Of a stretch of DNA of 64,000 nt, positions 52,916 through 61,510 are shown piece by piece. The DNA lies in assembly GCF_038562635.1 (NCBI RefSeq), contig NZ_JBCFBO010000001.1:1714643-1778642 (forward strand). The letters are read 5' to 3'. The notes beneath the pieces were generated by a model. It made no database searches, was not told the DNA's origin, and saw nothing but the letters and a program-made list of their open reading frames with translations. Numbering within the stretch: the stretch's first letter is position 1; every line of letters begins with the position of its first letter. A program made the translations under genes and the position numbers. The stretch is from Methanobacterium sp. Lineage in GTDB: Archaea; Methanobacteriota; Methanobacteria; Methanobacteriales; Methanobacteriaceae.

Positions 52916-53046
52916 TCCCCAATATTTTAATTTTTAAAATAACATATCTTAAAACTAAATTTAAACTTTTTTTAAAGGCAAATATAAAAAAGTAGTACAT
53001 AATTACAAATAAATTTTAAGTTTAAGCTAAAAAGTTTCAGTATAAT

Positions 53047-53070
53047 ACCTATGTCTCTAGAGACATAGGT
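53047..53070. promoter_or_regulatory. 24-bp perfect palindrome
   Basis: Both halves are ACCTATGTCTCT and its exact complement, with no spacer and mixed base composition. It is isolated from genes by about 200 bp on the left and 470 bp on the right. Chance is very unlikely. It could be an operator, the stem of an RNA hairpin or a recombination site. Confidence 0.7.
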
Positions 53071-53092
53071 AAATTACTTAATTAATGGCCAT

Positions 53093-53136
53093 CCACTCAA
53101 TCTTCCCAAAATGAGAGTGGCAATTCATCCTTTTTT
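53093..53136 (+). terminator. Hairpin plus T6 tract
   Basis: CCACTC (53093-53098) pairs with GAGTGG (53115-53120), with TTTTTT at 53131-53136. Orientation suits transcripts moving rightward. No gene ends immediately before it, so it might close a small RNA starting near the 24-bp palindrome. Confidence 0.45.
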
Positions 53137-53182
53137 ATAACTTATTAATAAGGTTTTCGGTAAAATTATAATTTTATAATAA

Positions 53183-53336
53183 TTGACGCCCCATTTGAGA
53201 GTTCAAACAAGAGGGTGAGCGGGGCGCCATAATTAGTATAGTGATATTGTATAAAAATTAGTAGGTGTAACATCCCCCCGGAGGCGATACGATCAGTATT
53301 AAAAATAGTATCGTTGTAATAGGGGATGCACTACTA
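53183..53336 (+). ncRNA. Candidate structured RNA upstream of ileS
   Basis: Two GC-rich islands in AT-rich DNA fold well. First, CGCCCC (53187-53192) pairs with GGGGCG (53221-53226), enclosing TTTGA/TCAAA (53194-53198 / 53203-53207). Second, a long interrupted stem at 53260-53335: AGTA/TACT, GTG/CAC, CATCCCC/GGGGATG (53271-53277 / 53322-53328), then an internal loop with CCGGAGG opposite TTGTAATA, then CGATAC/GTATCG (53285-53290 / 53308-53313). In AT-rich archaea such GC islands usually mark stable RNAs. The ileS start is 200 bp away, so it could be an independent RNA or part of a leader. It has no tRNA, SRP or RNase P features. The stem-pocket-stem form faintly recalls an H/ACA guide. Confidence 0.55.
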
Positions 53337-53538
53337 GTTAAGATTAAAGGTATTTATATCTTTTTCTATTTCGCAAAAAAATACTATTACCTCAAAAAAT
53401 ATGCGTTAACTTTTAAATATCTGCGAATCAGATATAGATCAAGAATAAATTAATGAAAAAAATGTAATGAAGCACAGAAATTTTTACAAAAAAGCTGATT
53501 CTTATATTTAATTTATAAATACCCTAAGGAGAATGAAA

Positions 53539-56500
53539 ATGCCAATAAAAGAGGCCAAGAGATCATACGATACAAAGCTTATAGAAAAAGATATTCAAAA
53601 GTTTTGGAATGAAAACAGTATATATCAAAAAACAGACAAATTAAGAGAGAATAGTCCTAAATTTTCATTTTTAGACGGCCCTCCTTATTGTAGTGGTAAA
53701 ATACACCTGGGAACTGCATGGAATAAAACCATAAAAGACACTTTTTTGCGCTTTAAAAGCATGTCAGGTTTCAACCTGCGGAGACAAGCTGGATGGGATA
53801 CTCATGGACTTCCTATAGAACACAAAGTAGAAGGGTTACTCGGTTTAAAAAGTAAAAAGGAAATTGAAACTAAAATAGGAATTGCCAATTTTGTAGAAAA
53901 ATGTAAAGAATTTGCAATCGAAAATAAAGCCCTCATGACCGATCAGTTTAAAATGCTGGGTATATGGATGGACTGGAATAATCCTTATGTTACTTTTGAT
54001 ACTAAATACATGGAATCCTGCTGGTGGACCCTAAAGAAAGCAAACGAAAAAGAACTTCTTATAAACGATCTCAGAGTTATAACATGGTGCCCCCGATGTG
54101 AAACAGCACTTGCACTTGCAGAAATCGATTATGAAAATAAAGAAGACCCTTCAATTTATGTTAAATTCCCATTAAAAGAGTCTGAAAACGGTAATGAATA
54201 CATACTTGTATGGACAACAACACCATGGACCCTTCCTGCTAACATGGCAGTATGTGTACATCCTGATTTTGATTATGCTTATGTTAATGTTAACGGCGAA
54301 GTTTATATAATGGCAGAAGCCCTTGTTAGCTCTTTATTCGAAGATCAAGATTATGAAATTCTTAAAACAGTGAAAGGTAGTGATCTTGAGGGCCTTGAAT
54401 ATCAACACCCACTTATAGATGAAATACCTGTTCAAAAAGAATTTACGCATAAAATACTTCCAGGAGAACATGTAACTTTAACAGAAGGTACTGGTTGTGT
54501 TCATACCGCTCCAGGACATGGTCCAGACGACTTTGATATTGGTAAAAAATACGGTTTACCAATATTCTGTCCAGTAGATGAGGCAGGACTATTTAAAAAA
54601 GAAGCTGGAAAATATGAAGGCGAATTCGTAAAAGAAGCCGATCCTTACATCATAACTGATTTAGATGTACACGGTTTACTCTTTAAAGAAGGCATAATTG
54701 ACCACAGGTACGGGTTCTGCTGGAGATGTAAAACTCCTATTATATACCTTGCAACACAGCAGTGGTTCCTTAAAGTTACAGACATTAAAGACAAAATGTT
54801 ATCCGAGTTAGACCATGTTGAATGGGTTCCAGAATGGGCTGGTGAAAGCAGGTTCCGTAACTGGGTTGAAAATGCAAGAGACTGGACAATATCAAGGCAG
54901 AGATACTGGGGAATTCCAATTCCAATCTGGAGATGTGAAGACTGTGGAGAAATAACCGTTATAGGATCCATCGACGAGTTAAAAGAGAAAACAGTTAAAG
55001 GAACTCTCGAAGGAGATTTCATACACAGACCGTATGTTGATGAAATTACAATCCAGTGTGAATGTGGGGGAGACATGAACCGTGTCCCTGACGTTTTAGA
55101 CGTGTGGATAGACTCAGGAGTAGCAGGATGGGCAGCTCTGCACTATCCCGAAGAAAAAGAAATGTTTGATGAATGGTTCCCTTACGATTTCATAACAGAA
55201 GGACATGATCAAACTAGAGGATGGTTCTATTCACAATTAGGGTGCGGAGTAATATCTTTTGACAAAGCACCATATAAAAAAGTTTTAATGCACGGATTTA
55301 CCCTCGATGAAGAGGGAAGAAAGATGAGTAAATCCCTCGGAAACGTAGTAGCGCCAGAAGAAGTCATTGAACAGTACGGAGCAGATATACTAAGATTTTA
55401 TCTACTCTGGGGAAATAAACCATGGGAAGACCTGAAATTCACATGGGATGAGATTAAAAACGTCCAGAAAATGTTCAATATTCTCTGGAATGTTTATGTA
55501 TTTTCAACTACCTACATGGCAATAGACAATTTCAACCCAACACTGTACACTGAAAAAGATCTTAAATTAAGAGATGAGGACAGATGGATAACTTCACGTG
55601 CTAATTCTCTTGCAAAAGAAGTAACAGAAGCTTTAGATTCATTATATCTCCATAAAGCTACAAGGGCTATAAATCATTTCATACTGGAAGATTTGAGCAG
55701 ATGGTATGTTAGACTCATAAGAGGACGTACATGGGTTGAAAAAGAAGATCCTGATAAATTAGGAGCTTACTTTACACTATATAACGCCTTAAAACTTCTA
55801 ATTAAAACAATGGCCCCAATAACTCCCCACATTACCGAAGAGATTTACCAGAATCTCATAAAAGGAGTGGAAGAAGATGCTCCTGAAAGTATACATATGG
55901 AAGACTGGGAATTCAATGAAGACTTGATTGATACAGAATTAGAAGAAAATATGGATATCGTCAGAGATATCATCGAAGCATGTGCAAGAGGAAGAGATGT
56001 TGCAAGATACAAACTTAGATGGCCCGTAAGCGAAATTGTAGTTGTTTCTGAGGACAAAAAAGTTTTAAGCGCAGTTGAATCACTTAAAGCTGTCATAATG
56101 GAACAGGCCAATACAAAAGAGATCATAGCAACAGATGAATTTGAAAACCTCAAGATAATTGCAAAACCTAATTTAAAGACCCTTGGACCAAGACTCAGAG
56201 GCGATGCACCAAAAGTAATGAAACATCTTACAGAAGCCGACGGATCAGAGATAAAAGCAGTCTTAGATGCTGAAGAAAGTTATTCTGTTGAAGTTGATGA
56301 CAGAACCATAGAACTTGGTGTTGACGATATTTTATTTGAAACTGAACTTCCAGAAAATCTTGTAAGTGCAGATTTCGATTCTGGAAATGTATTCATAAAC
56401 ACAGAAGTCACTGAAGAAATATTATCCGAAGCAATGTCCAGAGAACTTATAAGAAGAGTTCAAGACATGCGAAAAGACCTTGACTTAGATGTTGAAGCCA

Positions 56501-56679
56501 ATATTCAGGTATTTGTAGAGTGTGATGAAGGTTTCAAAGAATTAATTAAACCATTCTTTGACTTTATTTCCAATGAGGTACGTGCTGAACAGCTGAGTTT
56601 TGAGGCACAGGAAGGAGATTATACAAAAGAGTGGAAGATTGAGGATGAAAACCTTAAAATAACTATCAAAAAAACATAA
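53539..56679 (+). CDS. ileS: Isoleucyl-tRNA synthetase
   Basis: This 1046-residue class I synthetase charges tRNA-Ile. Motifs are the HIGH equivalent GKIHLGTAWNKT (about residue 58), the CP1 editing domain with LVWTTTPWTLPANMAVCV and TGCVHTAPGHGPDDFDIG, zinc-binding CWRCKTP and CEDCGE, DWTISRQRYWGIPIP, and KMSKSLGNV. An anticodon-binding domain and the long C-terminal extension of the archaeal/eukaryotic type follow. ATG 53539 is chosen because AAGGAG gives correct spacing. ATG 53533 would almost touch it. The last 49 bases recur, with only synonymous internal differences, beyond array I. Confidence 0.96.
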   Translation: MPIKEAKRSYDTKLIEKDIQKFWNENSIYQKTDKLRENSPKFSFLDGPPYCSGKIHLGTAWNKTIKDTFLRFKSMSGFNLRRQAGWDTHGLPIEHKVEGLLGLKSKKEIETKIGIANFVEKCKEFAIENKALMTDQFKMLGIWMDWNNPYVTFDTKYMESCWWTLKKANEKELLINDLRVITWCPRCETALALAEIDYENKEDPSIYVKFPLKESENGNEYILVWTTTPWTLPANMAVCVHPDFDYAYVNVNGEVYIMAEALVSSLFEDQDYEILKTVKGSDLEGLEYQHPLIDEIPVQKEFTHKILPGEHVTLTEGTGCVHTAPGHGPDDFDIGKKYGLPIFCPVDEAGLFKKEAGKYEGEFVKEADPYIITDLDVHGLLFKEGIIDHRYGFCWRCKTPIIYLATQQWFLKVTDIKDKMLSELDHVEWVPEWAGESRFRNWVENARDWTISRQRYWGIPIPIWRCEDCGEITVIGSIDELKEKTVKGTLEGDFIHRPYVDEITIQCECGGDMNRVPDVLDVWIDSGVAGWAALHYPEEKEMFDEWFPYDFITEGHDQTRGWFYSQLGCGVISFDKAPYKKVLMHGFTLDEEGRKMSKSLGNVVAPEEVIEQYGADILRFYLLWGNKPWEDLKFTWDEIKNVQKMFNILWNVYVFSTTYMAIDNFNPTLYTEKDLKLRDEDRWITSRANSLAKEVTEALDSLYLHKATRAINHFILEDLSRWYVRLIRGRTWVEKEDPDKLGAYFTLYNALKLLIKTMAPITPHITEEIYQNLIKGVEEDAPESIHMEDWEFNEDLIDTELEENMDIVRDIIEACARGRDVARYKLRWPVSEIVVVSEDKKVLSAVESLKAVIMEQANTKEIIATDEFENLKIIAKPNLKTLGPRLRGDAPKVMKHLTEADGSEIKAVLDAEESYSVEVDDRTIELGVDDILFETELPENLVSADFDSGNVFINTEVTEEILSEAMSRELIRRVQDMRKDLDLDVEANIQVFVECDEGFKELIKPFFDFISNEVRAEQLSFEAQEGDYTKEWKIEDENLKITIKKT

Positions 56680-56707
56680 TAAAATATTAAAGTGTTTTTG
56701 ATCAACC

Positions 56708-56815
56708 GCTCAAAAATTCGTAGAATTTTTGGCCCCCCGAAAATCCCTCAAAATTCGTAGAATTTTGGGGCATCGAAAATTTTTAATTTTCGAAAGCTAT
56801 GATTTTCGAGGGCTT
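56708..56815. repeat. Modular palindrome array I, nested
   Basis: A first hairpin CAAAAATTC/GAATTTTTG (about 56710-56731) is followed by CGAAAATC (56738-56745) pairing with GATTTTCG (56801-56808). Between these arms are CAAAATTC/GAATTTTG (56749-56767) and CGAAAATT/AATTTTCG (56774-56792). The stretch 56735-56812 equals the reverse complement of 45231-45306 in array H for its first 37 bases and again at its end. Only the second inner hairpin differs, and it is paired in both. The array lies between the ileS stop and a second copy of the ileS tail. Confidence 0.87.
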
Positions 56816-56828
56816 TTTCCTAAAAATG

Positions 56829-56887
56829 TTGAAAGGTGGAAGATTGAGGATGAAAACCTCAAAATAACAATTAAAAAAACACAATGA
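56829..56887 (+). pseudogene. Second, diverged copy of the ileS 3' end
   Basis: Positions 56836-56887 repeat ileS 56631-56679 with 45 of 49 positions equal. The reading VERWKIEDENLKITIKKTQ-stop matches the ileS end WKIEDENLKITIKKT. All three internal differences are third-position synonymous changes. The fourth turns the TAA stop into CAA, followed by TGA. The fragment has no start codon of its own in frame and is not joined to ileS. It is thus a remnant of a coding end from a diverged allele. Confidence 0.88.
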
Positions 56888-56954
56888 GGTAACAAACCTC
56901 AAATAACTCTTAAAAATATACACTAATTAAATATATTAACTACAGCGTGATATC

Positions 56955-59132
56955 ATGACCCTAACAGATTCAGAATGTAAATTTGTAAAAAAAGAACTGG
57001 GACGAGACCCCAATTCATTGGAGTATGGTATGCTTGACATAATGTTTTCAGAGCACTGCTCCTATAAAAGCAGCCGTCCTATTTTAAGATTATTCCCAAA
57101 CGAAGGTAAACATGTTATCCTTGGTCCCGGAGACGATGCGGGAATTGTTGAATTGACAGATGAACTCGCACTTGTTATTGGAATGGAAAGCCACAACCAT
57201 CCATCCGCAATTGAACCTTATGGTGGTGCTGGAACAGGTATTGGCGGTATACTTAGAGATATCATTTCTATGGGTGCCAAACCGATTGCATTACTTGATT
57301 CATTAAGATTTGGACCTCTTGAAGACCAAAAATCAAGGTACATATTTGAATATGTGGTAAAAGGAATTTCAGATTATGGAAATAGAGTAGGAGTCCCAAC
57401 TGTCGGTGGAGAAATTGAATTTGATGATAATTTCAAATTTAACCCGCTTGTAAATGTTATCTGTGCAGGGCTTGTTAATAAAAGCGATATTGTATTAGGT
57501 TCTGCACCTAATGTAGGTGATATCTTTGTCCTTATGGGAGGTACCACAGGAAGAGACGGAATACATGGAGTAACATTTGCATCTGAAGAGCTTACAACTG
57601 AATCTGAACTCGAAAGCAGACCTGCAGTTCAAGTAGGAGATCCTTTCACTAAAAAAATGGTTATGGAAGCTACATTTGAAGCACTTGATAAAATTGACGT
57701 GGTTGGACTCAAAGATTTAGGCGGCGGAGGCCTGACATGCTGTGTTTCAGAAATGGCTGCTAAAGGCGGAAATGGGGCTGAAGTAGAACTTACAACAATT
57801 CCACTTAGGGAAGAAGGAATGACACCATATGAAATAATGCTTTCGGAGTCCCAGGAAAGAATGATTTTTGTTGTAAACCCTAAAGATGTGGACGCGTTAA
57901 TGGAAATATTCAATAAATACGAACTTCCAGCAGCAGTTATTGGCAAAGTTACAGATACTGGTAGCTTAGTTTTGAAAAAAGAAGGCGAAGTTATAGCAAA
58001 TGTTCAAACAGAACTTCTTTCAGATCCTCCAGTTGTTAACAGGGAATCATGTAATCCAAAAGAAAAAGGATGCGGACCATCTGAATCTGCGGAATATCAA
58101 GAAGTAGAAGATATCGATCCTCAGGAATCTCTTCTCAAACTTCTCTCCTCACAGAACATCGCAAGTAAAAGCTGGGTTTACAGGCAGTACGATCACGAAG
58201 TACAGATTAGAACTGTTATTAAACCCGGCGATGATGCAGCAGTTCTTAGAATTGATGATGAAAAGGCCATTGCACTTACCTCAGACTGTAACAGTATACA
58301 CACAAAGCTCGATCCATACCATGGAGGGGCTGGAGCAATTGCAGAAGCCATAAGAAATGTTGTTTCAATGGGTGCTGAACCAGTATGCGTTGTTGATTGC
58401 CTGAACTTTGGAAACCCTGAAAAACCAGATGTTTTCTGGCAGTTTAAAGAATGCATCAAAGGAATGTCAGACATTGCAAACAAATTTGAAACTCCAGTAA
58501 TAAGCGGTAACGTTAGTTTTTACAACGAAACTGAAGGAGTAACTGTAAATCCTTCCCCAGTTGTGGGTGTTGCAGGTCTAATGAATATAAAAGACATTAG
58601 AACTATGGATTTCAAAAATGAAGAAGATAAAATCATATTAATCGGTAAAACTTATCCTGAGCTTGACGGTTCCCAATACCATAAAGAAATTTTTGACATT
58701 GTCCAGGGAAAATCTCCAAAGGTGAATATGGATGCTGAATTTGAATCTTCAGAGGCAGTTCTAAAAATAATTCATGAAGATGAAAATGATGCGGTAACAG
58801 CGGTTCATGATTGTTCAGCTGGAGGAATAGCCGTTGCAGTTGCTGAAATGGCAATTTCAGGTGATCTTGGAGCAACTATAGATGTTTCAAAGGTGCCTAA
58901 AGAAGATAATATAAGTGATGCTGAAACATTATTTTCAGAGTCCAACGCAAGATTCATTGTTACAGTTAAAAGTGAATATGTGGATGAAATATTAAACAAA
59001 ATAAATGCTCCTGCAGCAGTTATCGGAGAAGTTGGAGGTAAAACTTTAACTATTGACCAGAATCTGATAAATGTAGATATTGAAAAGCTCAAAGAATCAT
59101 ATTATGGAGTAATAGAAAAATTCATGGCTTAA
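56955..59132 (+). CDS. purL: Phosphoribosylformylglycinamidine synthase subunit PurL
   Basis: This 725-residue protein is the small-type PurL, which works with PurS and PurQ to make formylglycinamidine ribonucleotide in purine synthesis. Two PurM-like halves are visible. The first has SEHCSYKSSRP, GPGDDAGIVEL, the catalytic-His motif MESHNHPSAIEPYGGAGTG and KDLGGGGLTCCVSEMA. The second has KPGDDAAVLRI, DPYHGGAGAIAEAIRNVV, NFGNPEKPDVFWQF, SGNVSFYNET and HDCSAGGIAVAVAEM. Length is normal. purS and purQ are not in the window. It lies downstream of ileS with array I in between, and the start codon has only a weak RBS (GTGATA). Confidence 0.95.
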   Translation: MTLTDSECKFVKKELGRDPNSLEYGMLDIMFSEHCSYKSSRPILRLFPNEGKHVILGPGDDAGIVELTDELALVIGMESHNHPSAIEPYGGAGTGIGGILRDIISMGAKPIALLDSLRFGPLEDQKSRYIFEYVVKGISDYGNRVGVPTVGGEIEFDDNFKFNPLVNVICAGLVNKSDIVLGSAPNVGDIFVLMGGTTGRDGIHGVTFASEELTTESELESRPAVQVGDPFTKKMVMEATFEALDKIDVVGLKDLGGGGLTCCVSEMAAKGGNGAEVELTTIPLREEGMTPYEIMLSESQERMIFVVNPKDVDALMEIFNKYELPAAVIGKVTDTGSLVLKKEGEVIANVQTELLSDPPVVNRESCNPKEKGCGPSESAEYQEVEDIDPQESLLKLLSSQNIASKSWVYRQYDHEVQIRTVIKPGDDAAVLRIDDEKAIALTSDCNSIHTKLDPYHGGAGAIAEAIRNVVSMGAEPVCVVDCLNFGNPEKPDVFWQFKECIKGMSDIANKFETPVISGNVSFYNETEGVTVNPSPVVGVAGLMNIKDIRTMDFKNEEDKIILIGKTYPELDGSQYHKEIFDIVQGKSPKVNMDAEFESSEAVLKIIHEDENDAVTAVHDCSAGGIAVAVAEMAISGDLGATIDVSKVPKEDNISDAETLFSESNARFIVTVKSEYVDEILNKINAPAAVIGEVGGKTLTIDQNLINVDIEKLKESYYGVIEKFMA

Positions 59133-59165
59133 TTAGCATGATACAAAATTTTACGGCCTGATGAT

Positions 59166-59726
59166 ATGGAAAAAGAGAACTTCAGACAGTTGATTCATGC
59201 ATCAGGTATCTTTATTGTTTTTGTAAATATTTTTTTAAGCCCCCTCATTGCCATACTCACGTGTATAACAATTGTGCTTATTGTAGAAGCTATTTTTAGA
59301 ATCGATGAAAATAGAAAAGTATTCTTCTTTTCTTTTATTTTAAGGAAATGCAAACGGGAAAACGACGAACGAGGGTTTGTCTATTTCTTTATTGGAATTA
59401 TACTGACACTTTATTTATTTAAATTTAACATAGCTATTGCCAATGCTGCAATACTAATTTTTTTACTGGGAGATTCTGCATCCACCATATTTGGAAAAAG
59501 ATTTGGAAAAACACGGCTACCATTCAATGAAAGGAAAACTGTAGTGGGAACATCTGCATTTTTTATTGTTGCATTAATCGGTGCATTAACTCAACTTCCA
59601 TTGACTCCTGCATTAGTTGGAGCATTATGTGGTGCTATAACTGAAGCATACAGCCCTATAGATGACAATATTCCAATTCCAGTGATAGCCGGTATTGCAA
59701 TGAGTTTAGTAGTATACCTTATATAG
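59166..59726 (+). CDS. Polyprenol/diacylglycerol kinase-like membrane protein (SEC59 type)
   Basis: This 186-residue protein has about six membrane helices and the CTP-binding signature of the dolichol kinase/CTP:phosphatidate family: LGDSASTIFGKRFGKTRLPF and NERKTVVGT, then GALCGAITEAYSP and DDNIPIPVIAG. Such kinases phosphorylate polyprenols or other isoprenoid alcohols using CTP, supplying lipid carriers for glycosylation or archaeal lipid synthesis. It follows purL by 33 bp in the same direction. The RBS is CCTGATGA-like and weak, so coupling to purL is possible. Confidence 0.82.
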   Translation: MEKENFRQLIHASGIFIVFVNIFLSPLIAILTCITIVLIVEAIFRIDENRKVFFFSFILRKCKRENDERGFVYFFIGIILTLYLFKFNIAIANAAILIFLLGDSASTIFGKRFGKTRLPFNERKTVVGTSAFFIVALIGALTQLPLTPALVGALCGAITEAYSPIDDNIPIPVIAGIAMSLVVYLI

Positions 59727-59805
59727 TAAAGAGATGAAACAATTAATTTCAATATCAAAGTTAATCTTGACACACAATTGAAAATTAAATTAAGCCGGTG
59801 AAATA

Positions 59806-60825
59806 TTGCGTCTAAACAAGTTGAATATCATTGGAATCATTATGATTCTTTTTGCAGTCTTACTCGCGGTTACAAGTTTTCTGGACAGTACCATCCTAAC
59901 ACTTACGTACCATCTTATGGAAGGGTCATCTAAAGGTAAATCCCTAATTCTTTTTGCAGTTATGGGCAGTTTCCTGTTACTTTACCCTTTATTCCAATCA
60001 AATGGACTAATTGGAAAGAGAATATCATCACTAAGCCCTAGCTTAAAAATAGATGCCCAGAAGTATCTTAAATTCACCATAATAACTATATTCTTTACAT
60101 ATATAGTTGGACTGCTCATTGAAGTCTGGATAAGAATAAAACTTGGCGTGTCCCTTTTCACCATGTTCGTGTCTTATACTGGAAATGAATTCAGCACAAC
60201 TGCATTAACACATAGTCATGCGTTTAAATCAGTTTTAGGCTATGTAATTCACTCGATGGGAATACACGTTTCTTCAACTATAAATACTGGAGTCCCACTT
60301 GCACAGTATACTGTTCCATTCTCACTTATCATCTTAATTACATTCCCCCTGATTTATATAGCAGGAATAACTGCTTTAAGTGAAAAGAGAGACCTTTATA
60401 AAGTTTTGCTCGCATTTTTCCTGACCCTCTCCTTTATTACAATGCTTGATGGAGGAATGCTTGATTACCCTGCATGGATTGCTCTTGCGGGTCTTCTAAT
60501 AATTTATTATGTCAGCAAAAAACCTTTTTCACCGCGAGATTTGTATAAGCCGGCCCTCATAATGGCATTGATTATTATTCTCAGAGTTTCAATCAGTGTA
60601 TTTGGATCTAATACTGATTTTCATGAATTAACAATTATAGACCCTGTAGACAACATAAACCTAAATGGTTACGATGTTTTAAGTATTCAAAAAGAAGGAA
60701 ATAAAACAATAGTTGAATTACCCGGAAATCTATCTGATAAACCGCTTTTACTCAAATTGATTCCTGATTTAAAAGGTCAGTGTAGTGGGTTCGCACTTTC
60801 ATGGAATTATAAAGCCTGGGTATAA
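59806..60825 (+). CDS. Multi-pass membrane protein, unknown function
   Basis: This 339-residue protein starts with TTG at 59806 after CCGGTGA. It has about eight hydrophobic helices in the first 270 residues (IIGIIMILFAVLLAVTSFL, LILFAVMGSFLLLYPLF, FTIITIFFTYIVGLLIEVWI, VPFSLIILITFPLIYIAGI, WIALAGLLIIYYV, LIMALIIILRVSISV). The C-terminal soluble tail of about 70 residues is predicted outside (DFHELTIIDPVDNINLNGYD). Conserved-looking polar spots are THSHAFKSVLGYVIHSMGIH within the membrane. It follows the polyprenol-kinase-like gene by 79 bp. No family is recognised. A role in lipid or surface biogenesis is only a guess from context. Confidence 0.65.
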   Translation: MRLNKLNIIGIIMILFAVLLAVTSFLDSTILTLTYHLMEGSSKGKSLILFAVMGSFLLLYPLFQSNGLIGKRISSLSPSLKIDAQKYLKFTIITIFFTYIVGLLIEVWIRIKLGVSLFTMFVSYTGNEFSTTALTHSHAFKSVLGYVIHSMGIHVSSTINTGVPLAQYTVPFSLIILITFPLIYIAGITALSEKRDLYKVLLAFFLTLSFITMLDGGMLDYPAWIALAGLLIIYYVSKKPFSPRDLYKPALIMALIIILRVSISVFGSNTDFHELTIIDPVDNINLNGYDVLSIQKEGNKTIVELPGNLSDKPLLLKLIPDLKGQCSGFALSWNYKAWV

Positions 60826-60894
60826 CTCAGCAACGCCAAAATTTTATTTTTAACCGTGAATTCCATGTCAAGCCTGTGAAAATAAGGTCTTGCA

Positions 60895-60912
60895 TGCCGC
60901 ACCTTCGTGCGG
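60895..60912. terminator. GC-rich hairpin between convergent genes
   Basis: CCGCAC-CTTC-GTGCGG is followed by A8 on the plus strand (T8 before it on the minus strand). It lies 70 bp after the membrane protein gene and 45 bp before the end of the convergent small gene. It is probably a shared transcript boundary. Confidence 0.45.
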
Positions 60913-60956
60913 TAAAAAAAATTAATTTAGAAAACTAAAAAACAGAAGAAATAACA

Positions 60957-61301
60957 TTATTCAAGATAACTTTTGCTGATATTTTTTCCCATTTTAATCA
61001 TACGTTCATTAAACTCAATGAACTTACTTAAAATTTCCTCTCGGCGCTCTAAAATTAGTCTAACCAGTTGATATTCAGTTGAAATTTTCAAATCCCTAAA
61101 AAATACAGAATTAGTATCTCTTACTACCAATATATCTCCTTCAGCCACACGTAGCCTGTAAGAAGTATTGGCGATGATTTCTATTTCATCTCCATCTTTT
61201 GTATAACTATTTACTATTTCTGCAATTCTATTCAGTTCAGCATATATCCTGCTTTCAATTTCCAAGCGTTCCTCATGTAATTTTCTAAGATCTTCAGACA
61301 T
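60957..61301 (-). CDS. Small coiled-coil protein, unknown function
   Basis: This 114-residue soluble, charged protein has N- and C-terminal parts that look like amphipathic helices able to form a coiled coil (LRKLHEERLEIESRIYAELNRI, VRLILERREEILSKFIEFNE). They flank a beta-rich centre (DEIEIIANTSYRLRVAEGDIL, FRDLKISTEYQLV). It has no Cys and no membrane helix. It stands alone, with 209 bp between it and the ABC permease gene on the same strand. No family is recognised. Confidence 0.62.
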   Translation of the reverse strand: MSEDLRKLHEERLEIESRIYAELNRIAEIVNSYTKDGDEIEIIANTSYRLRVAEGDILVVRDTNSVFFRDLKISTEYQLVRLILERREEILSKFIEFNERMIKMGKNISKSYLE

Positions 61302-61510
61302 GATACCACAAGAATAAATTTATATTAAAAATATTTAAATCTTTGTTAAATCTTTAAGAAATAATTAGAATTAAAAGCCATACATGTTATTTATATGCTA
61401 AAACAGATTTGTTATTATATATTTTAAAATTTCATGGCGTAAATCCAAATTTAGATTCATATAATCCGCTTAACCTACCAAAATACCAAATTTAATACAT
61501 AAATAAAAAT

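Noticed and set aside
53194..53207. A GAGTTCAAAC T-loop-like sequence suggesting a tRNA upstream of ileS
   Set aside because: No acceptor, D or anticodon arms can be formed around it. The surrounding stems give a different fold.
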